Assembly: GCF_900107155.1 (NCBI RefSeq)
Contig: NZ_FNOX01000001.1
Span: 585,233-649,232, forward strand
Source: Pseudomonas salomonii
Lineage (GTDB): Bacteria > Pseudomonadota > Gammaproteobacteria > Pseudomonadales > Pseudomonadaceae
Reading direction: 5' to 3'
DNA length: 64,000 nt
How positions within the stretch are numbered: the first letter of the stretch is position 1; each line of letters opens with the position of its first letter. A program made the translations under genes and the position numbers. The notes beneath the pieces are model-generated. The model made no database searches, had not been told where the DNA came from, and saw nothing but the letters and a program-made list of their open reading frames with translations. Shown here one piece after another: positions 8,085 to 16,720 of the stretch.

Positions 8085-9464
8085 CTACGCCGCCGTTTGC
8101 CGAATCGGCAGCACCACCCGAAAGGTTGTGCCCTTGCCCAACTCACTGCTGACCGAGATTGTGCCCCGGTGTTTCTTGACGATGCCGTAGGACAGTGACA
8201 ACCCCAAGCCGGTGCCTTCGCCGACGGGTTTGGTGGTGAAGAAGGGGTCGAAAATTTTCTGCACGGTTTGCGGCGCAATCCCACAGCCGTCGTCCGCCAC
8301 TTCCAGCCAGATGTTCTCGCCTTCCACACCATTGCTGATGGTAATGGTGCCGCGTTCCGGGCCCATGGCTTGCGCGGCGTTGATCACCAGATTCATCACC
8401 ACTTGATTGAGCTGCGACGCCAGGCACTCGATGTCCGGCAGCGGCATGTAGTGCTTGACCACATCAGCCTTGTACTTGAGTTCGCTGGCAACGATGTTCA
8501 GCGTCGAATCAATGCCTTGTTGCAGGTTGGAGAATTGCCAGGTCTGGTCGTTGTCCACCCGCGAAAAATTTTTCAGGTCTTTGACGATTTGCACCACGCG
8601 GCCAATGCCATCCTTGGATTCGCGGATCAGGATCGGGATGTCCTCCTTGAGAAAGTCCAGCTCCAACGTAGTGCGCAAGGCCTTTAGCTGGTCGCGCTGT
8701 GGTTGCGATGCGATTATTTCCTCACTGTTTCGATAAGCTTCAAGCATCTGTTGCAGCTGGTTAAAGTAGCCATCAAGGGTGTTGAGGTTGGACGAAATGA
8801 AGCCTACCGGGTTGTTGATTTCATGGGCGACACCGGCGGCAAGCTGACCCAGCGAAGCGAGCTTTTCCGACTGCACCAGCTGGCTTTCCAAGTGCTTGCG
8901 CTCGTCGATTTCCAGTTGCAGCGCCTGGGTACGTTGTTCCACCAGCTGTTCCAGGTGCAAGGTTTGCAAGGCGGCGCGACGGGCCATGTCCCACTTGTTG
9001 GCCAGGGTGTTGGCCATTTGCTGGACTTCAATGTTGTCGAAGGGTTTTTTCAGGATCAGCAAACGGTCATGGGCGTGCAGGCGAAAGAGCAGGTCCTCCC
9101 AGGAGTAATCCGAGTACGCGGTGCACACCACCACTTGCAGGTCGGGGTCGACCTTCCACAATGCCTCGATGGTCTTCGCGCCGTCCCAGCCCTGGGGCAT
9201 GCGCATGTCCACAAAAGCCAGCGCGTAGGGCCGTTGTTCTGCCATGGCCGTGGTCAGCAACCCCAGGCCTTCTTCGCCACCGTACGCCGAATGCAGGTCG
9301 AATGCCTGAGCCTGAGGCGTGGCGGTGTCGCCGAACAGCGCTGACTCCAGGTCATCCAGTGCGGGGTTGGAGGCCACGCTCGGCATCAGAATCTTGCGAA
9401 AATCTTCATGAATTGACGGTGTGTCATCAATCAGCAGAATGCGCCGGTTGGGAGGCTGGTTCAT
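8085..9464 (-). CDS. Receiver-domain histidine kinase, cytoplasmic
   Basis: 459 aa. Residues 1-150 are a receiver domain: acidic pair Asp13/Asp14, phospho-acceptor Asp86 in FVDMRMP, CTAYSD and Lys in ILKKPF. A coiled-coil linker (~165-200) leads to a HisKA dimer domain with His214 in GVAHEINNPVGF, then an ATPase domain with LVINAAQAM (N box), VADDGCGIAP (G1) and GTGLGLSLSYG (G2). No membrane segment. The receiver-first layout suggests an intermediate in a phosphorelay, taking phosphate from the neighbouring membrane kinase. Its start overlaps the stop of that kinase by ATGA. The receiver is a close paralogue of the one at 12259-14226. Confidence 0.88.
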   Translation of the reverse strand: MNQPPNRRILLIDDTPSIHEDFRKILMPSVASNPALDDLESALFGDTATPQAQAFDLHSAYGGEEGLGLLTTAMAEQRPYALAFVDMRMPQGWDGAKTIEALWKVDPDLQVVVCTAYSDYSWEDLLFRLHAHDRLLILKKPFDNIEVQQMANTLANKWDMARRAALQTLHLEQLVEQRTQALQLEIDERKHLESQLVQSEKLASLGQLAAGVAHEINNPVGFISSNLNTLDGYFNQLQQMLEAYRNSEEIIASQPQRDQLKALRTTLELDFLKEDIPILIRESKDGIGRVVQIVKDLKNFSRVDNDQTWQFSNLQQGIDSTLNIVASELKYKADVVKHYMPLPDIECLASQLNQVVMNLVINAAQAMGPERGTITISNGVEGENIWLEVADDGCGIAPQTVQKIFDPFFTTKPVGEGTGLGLSLSYGIVKKHRGTISVSSELGKGTTFRVVLPIRQTAA

Positions 9465-11278
9465 GGGGCAGTTCCGGCAAGGGTGAGAGGAATCGTCAGG
9501 GTAAACACTGCGCCAAGGCCTGGCCCATCACTGTGGGCGCTGAGTTGGCCGTGCATTTCCACGGCGGCCAGGGCACAGCTGTGCAGGCCGAAACCATGGC
9601 CTTCTTTGCGGGTGGTGAAACCGTGGGTGAATATCCGGGTCATGTTCTCGGCGGGTATGCCTTCGCCATCGTCCTTTACACTGATTTTCAGGGTCTCGTC
9701 AGCCGCCGGTTGCACGGTCAGGGTCATTTGCCGTGGACGGTCACTGAGGTTGGACATGGCGTACTTGGCGTTGCTGATCAGGTTGACCATAATCAGCAGC
9801 AGTCGGTGTTTGTCGCCCAGAATCTCCGGTACTTGGGCGTACTCCTTGACCACCGTGACGTGATGACGGCTTAAAGCGCCAGCGTTCATGCGCAGGGCGT
9901 CTTCCATCAACGCGCTGATGTTGACGGGTTCGAGCAGTGTGGAGGCGCCGGCATAGGATTGCTGGGTCGAGACGATGTCCTTGATGTGGTCAACGCTTTT
10001 GCTCAGTTGCGTCAGTTCCTCGCTCATGCCTTGCTGTTCGAGTGCAATCGCTTCGACCAACTGGTTCAGGTAGCCCGGCAGCAATTTGCCCTTTTCATCC
10101 TCGTTGAGGAAGGTGCCCAGGTCGCCCTGATGCGCGTTGATCAGTTGCATGGCTTTGCCCAGGCCCTGGACCTTGCTGTTGCGCAATTGGCGCGCCACCA
10201 GGTCGGCGGAAATGTTCACGCTGTTGAGCACGTTGCCAACGTTGTGCAGCACGTTCGTGGCGATTTCCGCCATGCCCGCCTGGCGGGCGCTGTCCATCAG
10301 CTCGCTCTGGGCGTCCTTGAGCTGTTGCGTGCGCCGCTCCACCCTGTGTTCCAGGGTTTCGTTGGCGGCCTGCAAGGCACGATTGATCCGGTTGATCTCG
10401 GCGAAACTGCGCAACAGGCGTACCGCCAGGTACAGCAGCAACACCACCAGCAGGGTTGAGAAAATCAACAGGTAGCGGTGGTATTGATGATCAATGAGGT
10501 CGGCCGCCTGCTGGTCCTGATTGAGGTGGGTGGTCAAGTCATCCAGGCGCTCGGCCACGGGCACTGTGGCAATTCGTTCGAGGAGGCTGTTGACCACCGG
10601 CTGCTCGCGCAGGATCAGCGAAATGTGGTTGCTGAGGATCACGACCGGGGCCTGGAATTCACTGGGCAGGCGCTCCTTGTTGACTTTCAGCTTGCCCAGG
10701 CCCACCAGAATATCGGCGGCGCGATCGTCACTGGTGACCTGGGCGAACTCCAGGCTGCTGAGCAGCAGGTCGTAGGTGTCGGTGGCCACGCTTTGCAGTT
10801 GCAGCCGACCTCCATCGTCAATACGACTGAACTGGGCCTGGATATCGTCTTCAGCAGTCGGCAGAAACGCCAGCGAGTTGCGCAGCACCGCATTGTGGGA
10901 TTTGAACTGGTCTACCAGCCGTGCCTTTTCCTGGATGGCGGCTTGATACGCTTGCTGGGTGGCGTGCCAACCGGTCAGGTCGGCGGTGTGGTGGTAGGTG
11001 TCGCGGCTGCCCAGTTCGGCCCATATGCGCGTCATTTCGGTAAGCGGTGTCACCAGCGGATCGTAGTTGTGGGTAATCGAGACCCGGGCCTTGAGTACTT
11101 CGCTGTCCCATTGCGCATTGAGTTGCTGGAGCTGGCGGATCAGGTCCCGTGACTGGGTGTAGCTGGCCGTTTGGTCGCGGGAGGACATGAGGTACAAAAA
11201 GATCAGGGTCGAGGCCAGCAGCAGGGTCATCAACCCCAGCAACAGCTGGCTGGTACGGCGGCGGGACAGTCGGCTCAT
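9461..11278 (-). CDS. Membrane sensor histidine kinase with HNVGN-type H-box
   Basis: 605 aa from ATG 11278 (MSRLSRRRTS), which overlaps the cytochrome-peroxidase stop by ATGA; a start 18 bp earlier would lie inside that gene. One helix at about 9-33, a periplasmic domain of ~230 residues, a second helix near 265-288, then a coiled coil. The presumed phospho-histidine lies in VLHNVGNVLNSVN instead of the usual HELRTP/HEINNP; this variant H-box is a known minority type. The ATPase domain has NLISNAKYAM, VKDDGEGIP and GHGFGLHSCALAAVEM. The periplasmic domain is mainly helical with no family I recognise. Coupling to the di-haem peroxidase suggests a redox or peroxide cue, which is inference. Confidence 0.82.
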   Translation of the reverse strand: MSRLSRRRTSQLLLGLMTLLLASTLIFLYLMSSRDQTASYTQSRDLIRQLQQLNAQWDSEVLKARVSITHNYDPLVTPLTEMTRIWAELGSRDTYHHTADLTGWHATQQAYQAAIQEKARLVDQFKSHNAVLRNSLAFLPTAEDDIQAQFSRIDDGGRLQLQSVATDTYDLLLSSLEFAQVTSDDRAADILVGLGKLKVNKERLPSEFQAPVVILSNHISLILREQPVVNSLLERIATVPVAERLDDLTTHLNQDQQAADLIDHQYHRYLLIFSTLLVVLLLYLAVRLLRSFAEINRINRALQAANETLEHRVERRTQQLKDAQSELMDSARQAGMAEIATNVLHNVGNVLNSVNISADLVARQLRNSKVQGLGKAMQLINAHQGDLGTFLNEDEKGKLLPGYLNQLVEAIALEQQGMSEELTQLSKSVDHIKDIVSTQQSYAGASTLLEPVNISALMEDALRMNAGALSRHHVTVVKEYAQVPEILGDKHRLLLIMVNLISNAKYAMSNLSDRPRQMTLTVQPAADETLKISVKDDGEGIPAENMTRIFTHGFTTRKEGHGFGLHSCALAAVEMHGQLSAHSDGPGLGAVFTLTIPLTLAGTAP

Positions 11279-12237
11279 AACGGCTTGCCCGCCCATTGGC
11301 CAGTCAGGGTCTTGAGAAACAGGATGATCAGGTCCTTGTCTTCCTGGGTCGGAGTGCGCCCCAGTTGATATTTGAACATTACGTCCACGGCCTCTTCCAG
11401 GCTTTTGGCCGAAGCGTCGTGAAAGTAGGGCGCGGTGACCGCCACATTGCGCAGGCTGGGTACCTTGAACACATAGCGGTCCTCTTCATCCTTGGTCAAC
11501 AGGTAACGCCCCAGATCCGACTCGACCGGGTTGCCGCGGGCCTGGAAGTAGTCATCCATCACGCCGAATTTTTGAAACATGTTGCCGCCGATGTTCACAC
11601 CCTGGTGGCAGGCGATACAGCCGTAATCTTTGAAATGCTGGTAGCCGTACTTTTCCTTGAGGGTCAGGATCTCTGTATTGCCCTTCAAGTATTGGTCAAA
11701 TCGCGAGTCGGGCGTGAGCAGCGTGCGCTCATAAGTGGCCAGGGCGTTTTGCACATTGGCTGCAGTGACGCCATCGGGATAGGTCCGCTGGAATGCGTTC
11801 CGGTAGGCGGGCACGGCTGCGAGGTTCTGCACCACGGTTTTCCAGTCGCTGCCCATTTCTGTCGGGCTGATGACCACGTGTTCGACTTGCGCCTCCAGCG
11901 TGTCGACACGGCCATTCCAGAACTGTTTGAAATTCAGGCTGGCGTTGAACACCGATGGGGTGTTGAACTCTACCGGTTTGCCGTCAAAACCGATCGAAAA
12001 CGCCTTGTTGTCGGCGCCGCCGGACTCCAGGCGATGGCAACTGGCGCAGGACAGCGTGTTGTTGGCTGACAGGCGCGGCTCATTGAACAGTTGCCGGCCC
12101 AGTTCGACTTTGGCCGGGTCCAGCATCGGCACGTCCGGCAAGGGTTTGAGTGCCTCGTCCAGCGGTGCGGCCGCCAGTGGCAGACTCGCGCTTAACCATA
12201 AGGTGAAGATGAGCCCTTGGGTTGATACTTCGTTCAA
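11275..12237 (-). CDS. Di-haem cytochrome c peroxidase (CCP/MauG family)
   Basis: 320 aa. An N-terminal hydrophobic stretch ending SLPLAAAP (about 8-24) looks like a Sec signal peptide, so the protein is periplasmic. Two c-type haem sites are present: CASCH at 64-68 and CIACH at 207-211. Between them are FNTPSVFNASLNFKQFWNGR, a tryptophan/arginine region typical of bacterial CCPs, and EMGSDW. Family members reduce hydrogen peroxide or oxidise a protein partner. It is followed with an ATGA overlap by the membrane kinase and lies 21 bp after the receiver-GGDEF-EAL gene, so a peroxidase is embedded in a signalling operon. It may supply or remove the sensed signal. Confidence 0.9.
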   Translation of the reverse strand: MNEVSTQGLIFTLWLSASLPLAAAPLDEALKPLPDVPMLDPAKVELGRQLFNEPRLSANNTLSCASCHRLESGGADNKAFSIGFDGKPVEFNTPSVFNASLNFKQFWNGRVDTLEAQVEHVVISPTEMGSDWKTVVQNLAAVPAYRNAFQRTYPDGVTAANVQNALATYERTLLTPDSRFDQYLKGNTEILTLKEKYGYQHFKDYGCIACHQGVNIGGNMFQKFGVMDDYFQARGNPVESDLGRYLLTKDEEDRYVFKVPSLRNVAVTAPYFHDASAKSLEEAVDVMFKYQLGRTPTQEDKDLIILFLKTLTGQWAGKPL

Positions 12238-12258
12238 GCGAGCACTCCTTGCAATCGG

Positions 12259-14226
12259 CTATTGATCGGGCATCAGGGCAGGGTGACCGGCTTGCATCAA
12301 CTGCGCAAAATCCTTTGGGGGCACGGCTTTGCTGAATAGAAAACCCTGGCCTTCTTCGCACCGCTGAGCTTGCAGGAAGTTCAGTTGTTCGAGGGTCTCC
12401 ACGCCTTCGGCAACGATGCTCAGGTTCAGACTTTTGCCCATTGCGATGATAGCGCTGATCAGTTGGGCGTCCTGGCTATTTACGCTCATGCCGTGCACGA
12501 AAGATTGGTCGATTTTCAGCACATCGATGGAAAAGCGCCGCAGGTAGCTGAGGCTGGAGTAACCGGTGCCGAAGTCATCCAGGGCCAGACGCACGCCCAT
12601 GGCCTTGATGGTGTTCAAGGTGGCGACGGTGTCGTCGACATTCTGCATTAACACGCTTTCGGTGATTTCCAACTCCAGCTGGGCAGGCGGCAGGCCGGTC
12701 TGTGTCAGTATCTCTGCCAGGTTGTCGGTAAAGTCCCGCTGGCGAAAGTCGATGGCCGAGACGTTCACCGAGATGCGCACCGGGCTCAAGCCCATGGCGC
12801 GCCACGCTTGCCCTTGCTCGCAGGCCTGGCGCAGCACCCACTGGGTCAAGGGCACTATCAGCCCACTGTCTTCGGCCACCGGAATGAACTCAGACGGGCT
12901 GATCCATCCCGAGCGCGGCTCAAACCAACGTATCAAAGCTTCAGCACCGACGATTTTGCCGGTTTTCAATTCCAGTTTCGGCTGGTAGTGCAGCACAAAC
13001 TCGTCATGCTCCAGGGCCTGGCGGATCGCACTTTCCAGGCCCTGCTGGTGTTGCGCGCGCAGGTTCATGGTCTGGGTGTAAAAGCTGAAGTCACCCGGGC
13101 CGCGCTCCTTGCTGGTGTGCATGGCGGTTTCGGCATGTTTGATCAGTTCCACCGCGGTGCGGCTGTCATTGGGGTAAATACTGATGCCGAGGCTGGCGGT
13201 GACGCTCAGGTCGTGCCCGGCAAGGTGGCGGGTTGCGCGCACGGCCGTGAGCAACTTTTGCGCAATATGCTGGGTTTGTTGCGGGTGCTGGATATCGTTG
13301 AGCAGAATCACAAACTCATCGGCCACGTAGCGAAACACTGAATCCGAGCCTCGTACCGTCGCCACCAGGCTCTGGCTGACCTGCTGGAGTACCTCGTCGC
13401 CCACCGGATACCCCAAGGCATTGTTGATGCGCTTGAAGCGGTCCAGCCCGATAAATATCACCGCCAGTTGTGTGTCATGCCGTCGGCCCAGGGCGATGGC
13501 CTGGGTCAGGCGGTCACCCAGCAAGGCGCTGTTGGGCAACTGCGTGAGCGCGTCGTATTGCAGCAGGTGCGAAACCTTGAGCAGTTCCTGCACGCGTTCT
13601 TCAATGGTGCGCTCCAGGCTCCGCACCTTGAGGGCGACGTCTTGGGCGAGCTGCCATTTCCAGGTCAGGGCGCTGGCCATCTGGCGGATTTCCAGGTGGT
13701 CAAAGGGTTTTTTCAGGATCAGTAACTGGTCGTTGTACTTCAACCGCGCTTCGATGGCCTCAAAGGAGTAATCGGAATAGGCGGTGCACAGGGCAATCTG
13801 CAGGTTGGGGTCGACGCTCCACAACTGTTCGATGGTGTGCAGACCATCCCAGCCGGGTGGCATACGCATGTCGATAAACGCCATGGCGTAGGGCGCACCG
13901 TCCGCCAGGGCCTTGTTCACCAGGGCAAGGGCCTCCTGGCCCTGATAGGCCGAATCGAGCAAAAACGTCTGGCGCACCGGCACCTCAGTGCCGAACAGGG
14001 CTTCTTCCAGGCTGTCCAGTGAGGGGGCATCGTGGGGGTTGGCGCACAGAATCTTGCGAAAATCTTCGTGGATAGAGGCGGTGTCATCCACGATCAGAAT
14101 GCGCCGGTTGGCCCGCCCTGAGTCCGGGTTCATGGCGCACTCTGTACTGGCAACAGGTTCGATGGCATAACGCTTCCTTCCTTGGTTTGATGTCCGGGAG
14201 GATGTACGTACCGGTTGAGACAGCAT
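12259..14226 (-). CDS. Receiver-GGDEF-EAL protein, likely c-di-GMP phosphodiesterase
   Basis: 655 aa if started at ATG 14226 (AAGGGA seven bases before it); alternatively 624 aa from ATG 14133, where similarity to the paralogous receiver at 8085-9464 begins. Receiver domain: ILIVDDTASIHEDF, FIDMRMP, CTAYSD and LKKPF. The GGDEF domain is present, but its signature reads YVADEF, so both glycines are lost and cyclase activity is doubtful. The EAL domain looks intact: EALIRWFEP, NVSAIDF, ELEITESVL, DDFGTGYSS, LKIDQSF and AEGVE. It should degrade c-di-GMP, with the GGDEF perhaps regulatory. First gene of the minus-strand signalling operon. Confidence 0.85.
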   Translation of the reverse strand: MLSQPVRTSSRTSNQGRKRYAIEPVASTECAMNPDSGRANRRILIVDDTASIHEDFRKILCANPHDAPSLDSLEEALFGTEVPVRQTFLLDSAYQGQEALALVNKALADGAPYAMAFIDMRMPPGWDGLHTIEQLWSVDPNLQIALCTAYSDYSFEAIEARLKYNDQLLILKKPFDHLEIRQMASALTWKWQLAQDVALKVRSLERTIEERVQELLKVSHLLQYDALTQLPNSALLGDRLTQAIALGRRHDTQLAVIFIGLDRFKRINNALGYPVGDEVLQQVSQSLVATVRGSDSVFRYVADEFVILLNDIQHPQQTQHIAQKLLTAVRATRHLAGHDLSVTASLGISIYPNDSRTAVELIKHAETAMHTSKERGPGDFSFYTQTMNLRAQHQQGLESAIRQALEHDEFVLHYQPKLELKTGKIVGAEALIRWFEPRSGWISPSEFIPVAEDSGLIVPLTQWVLRQACEQGQAWRAMGLSPVRISVNVSAIDFRQRDFTDNLAEILTQTGLPPAQLELEITESVLMQNVDDTVATLNTIKAMGVRLALDDFGTGYSSLSYLRRFSIDVLKIDQSFVHGMSVNSQDAQLISAIIAMGKSLNLSIVAEGVETLEQLNFLQAQRCEEGQGFLFSKAVPPKDFAQLMQAGHPALMPDQ

Positions 14227-14361
14227 AGTTGAGTTCCCTTGATATCGACGGCCAATTGGCGTCAAATCAGCTGCGTGGATGCGTGCATCAAGCGCAGAAA
14301 CGCGACGGGATATCAGGGTTCAATTCCGCTCAATTTCGTTTATTTTCAAGGCGCAGTAACC

Positions 14362-15675
14362 ATGGATGAACAACTCGCGACCCCACCCACGATTCTGCTG
14401 GTTGACGATGAAGAATCGATCCTCAACAGCCTGCGCCGGCTGTTGCGCGGCCACCCTTTCAATGTCGTGCTCGCCGGCAGCGGCGCCCAGGCCCTGGAGA
14501 TCATGGCGGCCCAGCCCATCGACCTGGTGATGAGCGACGCCCGCATGCCCGGCATGGACGGCGCGCAGTTGCTGGCTGAAGTGCACCGGCTGTACCCGGC
14601 TACCAGCCGCATCCTGTTGACCGGCTATGCTGACCTCGCGACGATCATCAAGGCGATCAACGAAGGGCAGATTCACCGTTACATCAGTAAACCCTGGAAT
14701 GACGAAGAACTGCCGCTGGTGTTGCGCCAGGCCCTGGAGCATCAGCGCCTGGAGCGCCTGGCCCATGAGCAGAACGATCAGCTCAAGGTGTTGAACGCCA
14801 ACCTGGAAAAACGCGTGGCAGCCCGAACCAGCGAGCTGCAACAGACCGCCGACATGCTCGATCTGGCCTACGACGAGCTCAAGCGCAGCTACGTGACCGG
14901 TACCGAAGTGTTTTCGCTGTTGGCCAACCTGCGCTTGCCCAAGGACAAACAGACCAACCGCGCCTTGATCGAACTGGTGCGGGTCTACTGCGCGGCCCAG
15001 TCCATCGACGAAGCCAGCACCCGCGACCTGACCATGGCCGCTGCGCTGTACAACATCGGTAAGCTGAGCTGGAGCGACAGCATGATGGTTGCGCCGTCGG
15101 ACAAGCTGCACAGCACCGACCGTGGCCTGTACCGCGAGTACCCGACCCAGAGCGAATCGCTGCTGATGACCCTCGAACCCATGAAGGATGCGGCGCGGAT
15201 CATTCGCCATCACCAGGAGCGTTGGGACGGCACGGGGTTTCCCGATCACCTCAAGGGCGATGCGATCCCGCCCGGCTCGCGCCTGCTTAAACTGGCGGTG
15301 GACTTCATCGAACTGCAAAAAGGCTTGATCCTTGAACGGCATCTGAACAGCGACGAAGCGTTGCTGTATATCCGCAAGTACGCCGGGCGCCTTTACGATC
15401 CGGAACTGGTGGAAGACTTCGTGCAGGCCTGCGCGGCCTTCCTCAGCGATGTGACCCTGGGCGACCCCAACGTCAAGGTCCTCTCCACCCGAGAGCTGGA
15501 AGCCGGCATGGTGCTGGCCCGCAACCTCAATGCCGATAACGGCATGCTGTTGCTGAACGCCGGCAAGGTGTTGAACCTGCCGCTGGTGGACAAGCTGATC
15601 GCGTTCGAGGCGATGGAAGGCGCGAAATACAGCGTGTTTATCAAACAACCTGAAGAGACACCGATTCTTTCATGA
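14362..15675 (+). CDS. Receiver/HD-GYP-type response regulator with degenerate HD
   Basis: 437 aa from ATG 14362 (MDEQLATPP); in-frame codons from 14239 have no family match. Receiver: LLVDDEES, phospho-acceptor Asp59 in MSDARMPGMDG, LTGYAD and SKPW. A coiled coil spans ~135-175. The C-terminal half follows the HD-GYP pattern: HHQERWDGTGFP at 284-295, GSRLLKLAVDF afterwards. The expected HDIGK is YNIGK at 231-235, so both metal-binding residues are changed, and GYP reads GFP. It may be a non-catalytic c-di-GMP effector. It is divergent from the receiver-GGDEF-EAL operon and its stop overlaps the Nudix start by ATGA. Confidence 0.82.
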   Translation: MDEQLATPPTILLVDDEESILNSLRRLLRGHPFNVVLAGSGAQALEIMAAQPIDLVMSDARMPGMDGAQLLAEVHRLYPATSRILLTGYADLATIIKAINEGQIHRYISKPWNDEELPLVLRQALEHQRLERLAHEQNDQLKVLNANLEKRVAARTSELQQTADMLDLAYDELKRSYVTGTEVFSLLANLRLPKDKQTNRALIELVRVYCAAQSIDEASTRDLTMAAALYNIGKLSWSDSMMVAPSDKLHSTDRGLYREYPTQSESLLMTLEPMKDAARIIRHHQERWDGTGFPDHLKGDAIPPGSRLLKLAVDFIELQKGLILERHLNSDEALLYIRKYAGRLYDPELVEDFVQACAAFLSDVTLGDPNVKVLSTRELEAGMVLARNLNADNGMLLLNAGKVLNLPLVDKLIAFEAMEGAKYSVFIKQPEETPILS

Positions 15676-16085
15676 GCATTTCCACTATTCGAATCGCCGC
15701 CGCCCTGCTGATCGGCCGCGACGGCCAAACCCTGCTGGTGCGCAAACGTGGCACCCAGGCGTTCATGCAACCGGGCGGCAAGATCGATGCCGGTGAGCAA
15801 CCCGCCGAGGCGCTGGCCCGTGAGCTGTACGAGGAACTGAACCTGCGCATCGACCCGGCTGAGGCTGTCTACCTGGGCCATTTTTCGGCCCCGGCAGCCA
15901 ACGAGCCGGGCTTCACCGTGGAGGCTGAGCTGTTCCAGGTGCATATCGATTCGCCGGTGAGCCCCGCCGCTGAAATCGAAGAAGTACGCTGGATCGACCC
16001 GGCCGGTGAGGGTGGTTTGCACCTGGCGCCGTTGACTCGCGATTGGATCCTGCCGTTTTATCGCGCGTCGCTCGCTGCATGCTGA
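15672..16085 (+). CDS. Nudix hydrolase
   Basis: 137 aa. The Nudix box is complete at about 36-58: GKIDAGEQPAEALAREL then YEELNL (G-x5-E-x7-REL-x-EE-x-N/G-L). The N-terminus ISTIRIAAALLIGRDGQTLLVRKRG is the usual beta strand leading into the fold. These enzymes cleave nucleoside diphosphates linked to another moiety; substrate not evident. Its ATG overlaps the stop of the receiver/HD-GYP gene and its own TGA overlaps the next start, so it is translationally coupled on both sides. Confidence 0.88.
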   Translation: MSISTIRIAAALLIGRDGQTLLVRKRGTQAFMQPGGKIDAGEQPAEALARELYEELNLRIDPAEAVYLGHFSAPAANEPGFTVEAELFQVHIDSPVSPAAEIEEVRWIDPAGEGGLHLAPLTRDWILPFYRASLAAC

Positions 16086-16585
16086 TCCGCACACTGGGGG
16101 CGAATGACGCCGAAGCTTATCGGGCGTTGATGCTGGAGGCCTATGGCGCCTATCCCCAGGCGTTTACCTCCAGCGTGGCGGAGCGCGCACGGATGCCGTT
16201 GAACTGGTGGGAAAAGCGCCTACAGAGCCCGTTGGATCAGGTGCTCGGCGCTTTCGAAGGGCAAACGCTGGCCGGCATTGTCGGCCTGGCCTTCGAACCT
16301 CGGGAAAAGGCCCGGCACAAAGTCACGCTGTTCGGCATGTACGTGACCGAGGCTTATCAGTGCAAGGGCCTGGGCCGTCAGTTGGTGCAGGCGGCGCTCG
16401 ATTGCGCGCGCCGCCAGCCCGGCGTCAAACTGATCCAACTGACCGTCACCGCGGGCAACGACGCCGCATTCGCGTTGTACCAGCGCTGCGGCTTTATCCA
16501 GTACGGCCTGGAGCCGTTGGCGGTACGGGTGGGCATCGAGTATTTCGACAAGATCCACATGTGGCGCGAACTCAAAGCCGACTGA
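16079..16585 (+). CDS. GNAT-family N-acetyltransferase
   Basis: 168 aa from ATG 16079 (MLIRTLGAND); a start 36 bp upstream is possible but would extend inside the Nudix gene. The acetyl-CoA binding motif A is clear: LFGMYVTEAYQCKGLGRQLVQAALDCA, with the Q/R-x-x-G-x-G/A pattern, followed by LTVTAGNDAAFALYQRCGF, the conserved C-terminal part. Length fits single-domain GNATs that acetylate small molecules or protein N-termini; substrate unknown. It overlaps the Nudix gene by 7 bp. Confidence 0.88.
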   Translation: MLIRTLGANDAEAYRALMLEAYGAYPQAFTSSVAERARMPLNWWEKRLQSPLDQVLGAFEGQTLAGIVGLAFEPREKARHKVTLFGMYVTEAYQCKGLGRQLVQAALDCARRQPGVKLIQLTVTAGNDAAFALYQRCGFIQYGLEPLAVRVGIEYFDKIHMWRELKAD

Positions 16586-16610
16586 AACTCTATAGAGAAA
16601 CCCAATTCTG

Positions 16611-16697
16611 TGTGGGAGCTGGCTTGCCTGCGATGGCATCACCTCGGTGTACCAGGCAGGCCGAGTCATCCGCATCGCAGGCAAGCCAGCTCCCACA
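16611..16697. repeat. REPIN: inverted pair of TGTGGGAGCTGGCTTGCCTGC
   Basis: Two 25-bp copies face each other, TGTGGGAGCTGGCTTGCC... on the left and its exact reverse complement on the right, around 37 bp of spacer. The core reads CTGGCTTGCCTGCGATG, unlike the CGGGCTTGCTCGCGAA core of the other four REPINs in the window, so it belongs to a different subfamily. It sits between the GNAT stop and the convergent metR stop. Confidence 0.9.
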
Positions 16698-16720
16698 TTC
16701 GAGTCGTCATTTATGCGGGA

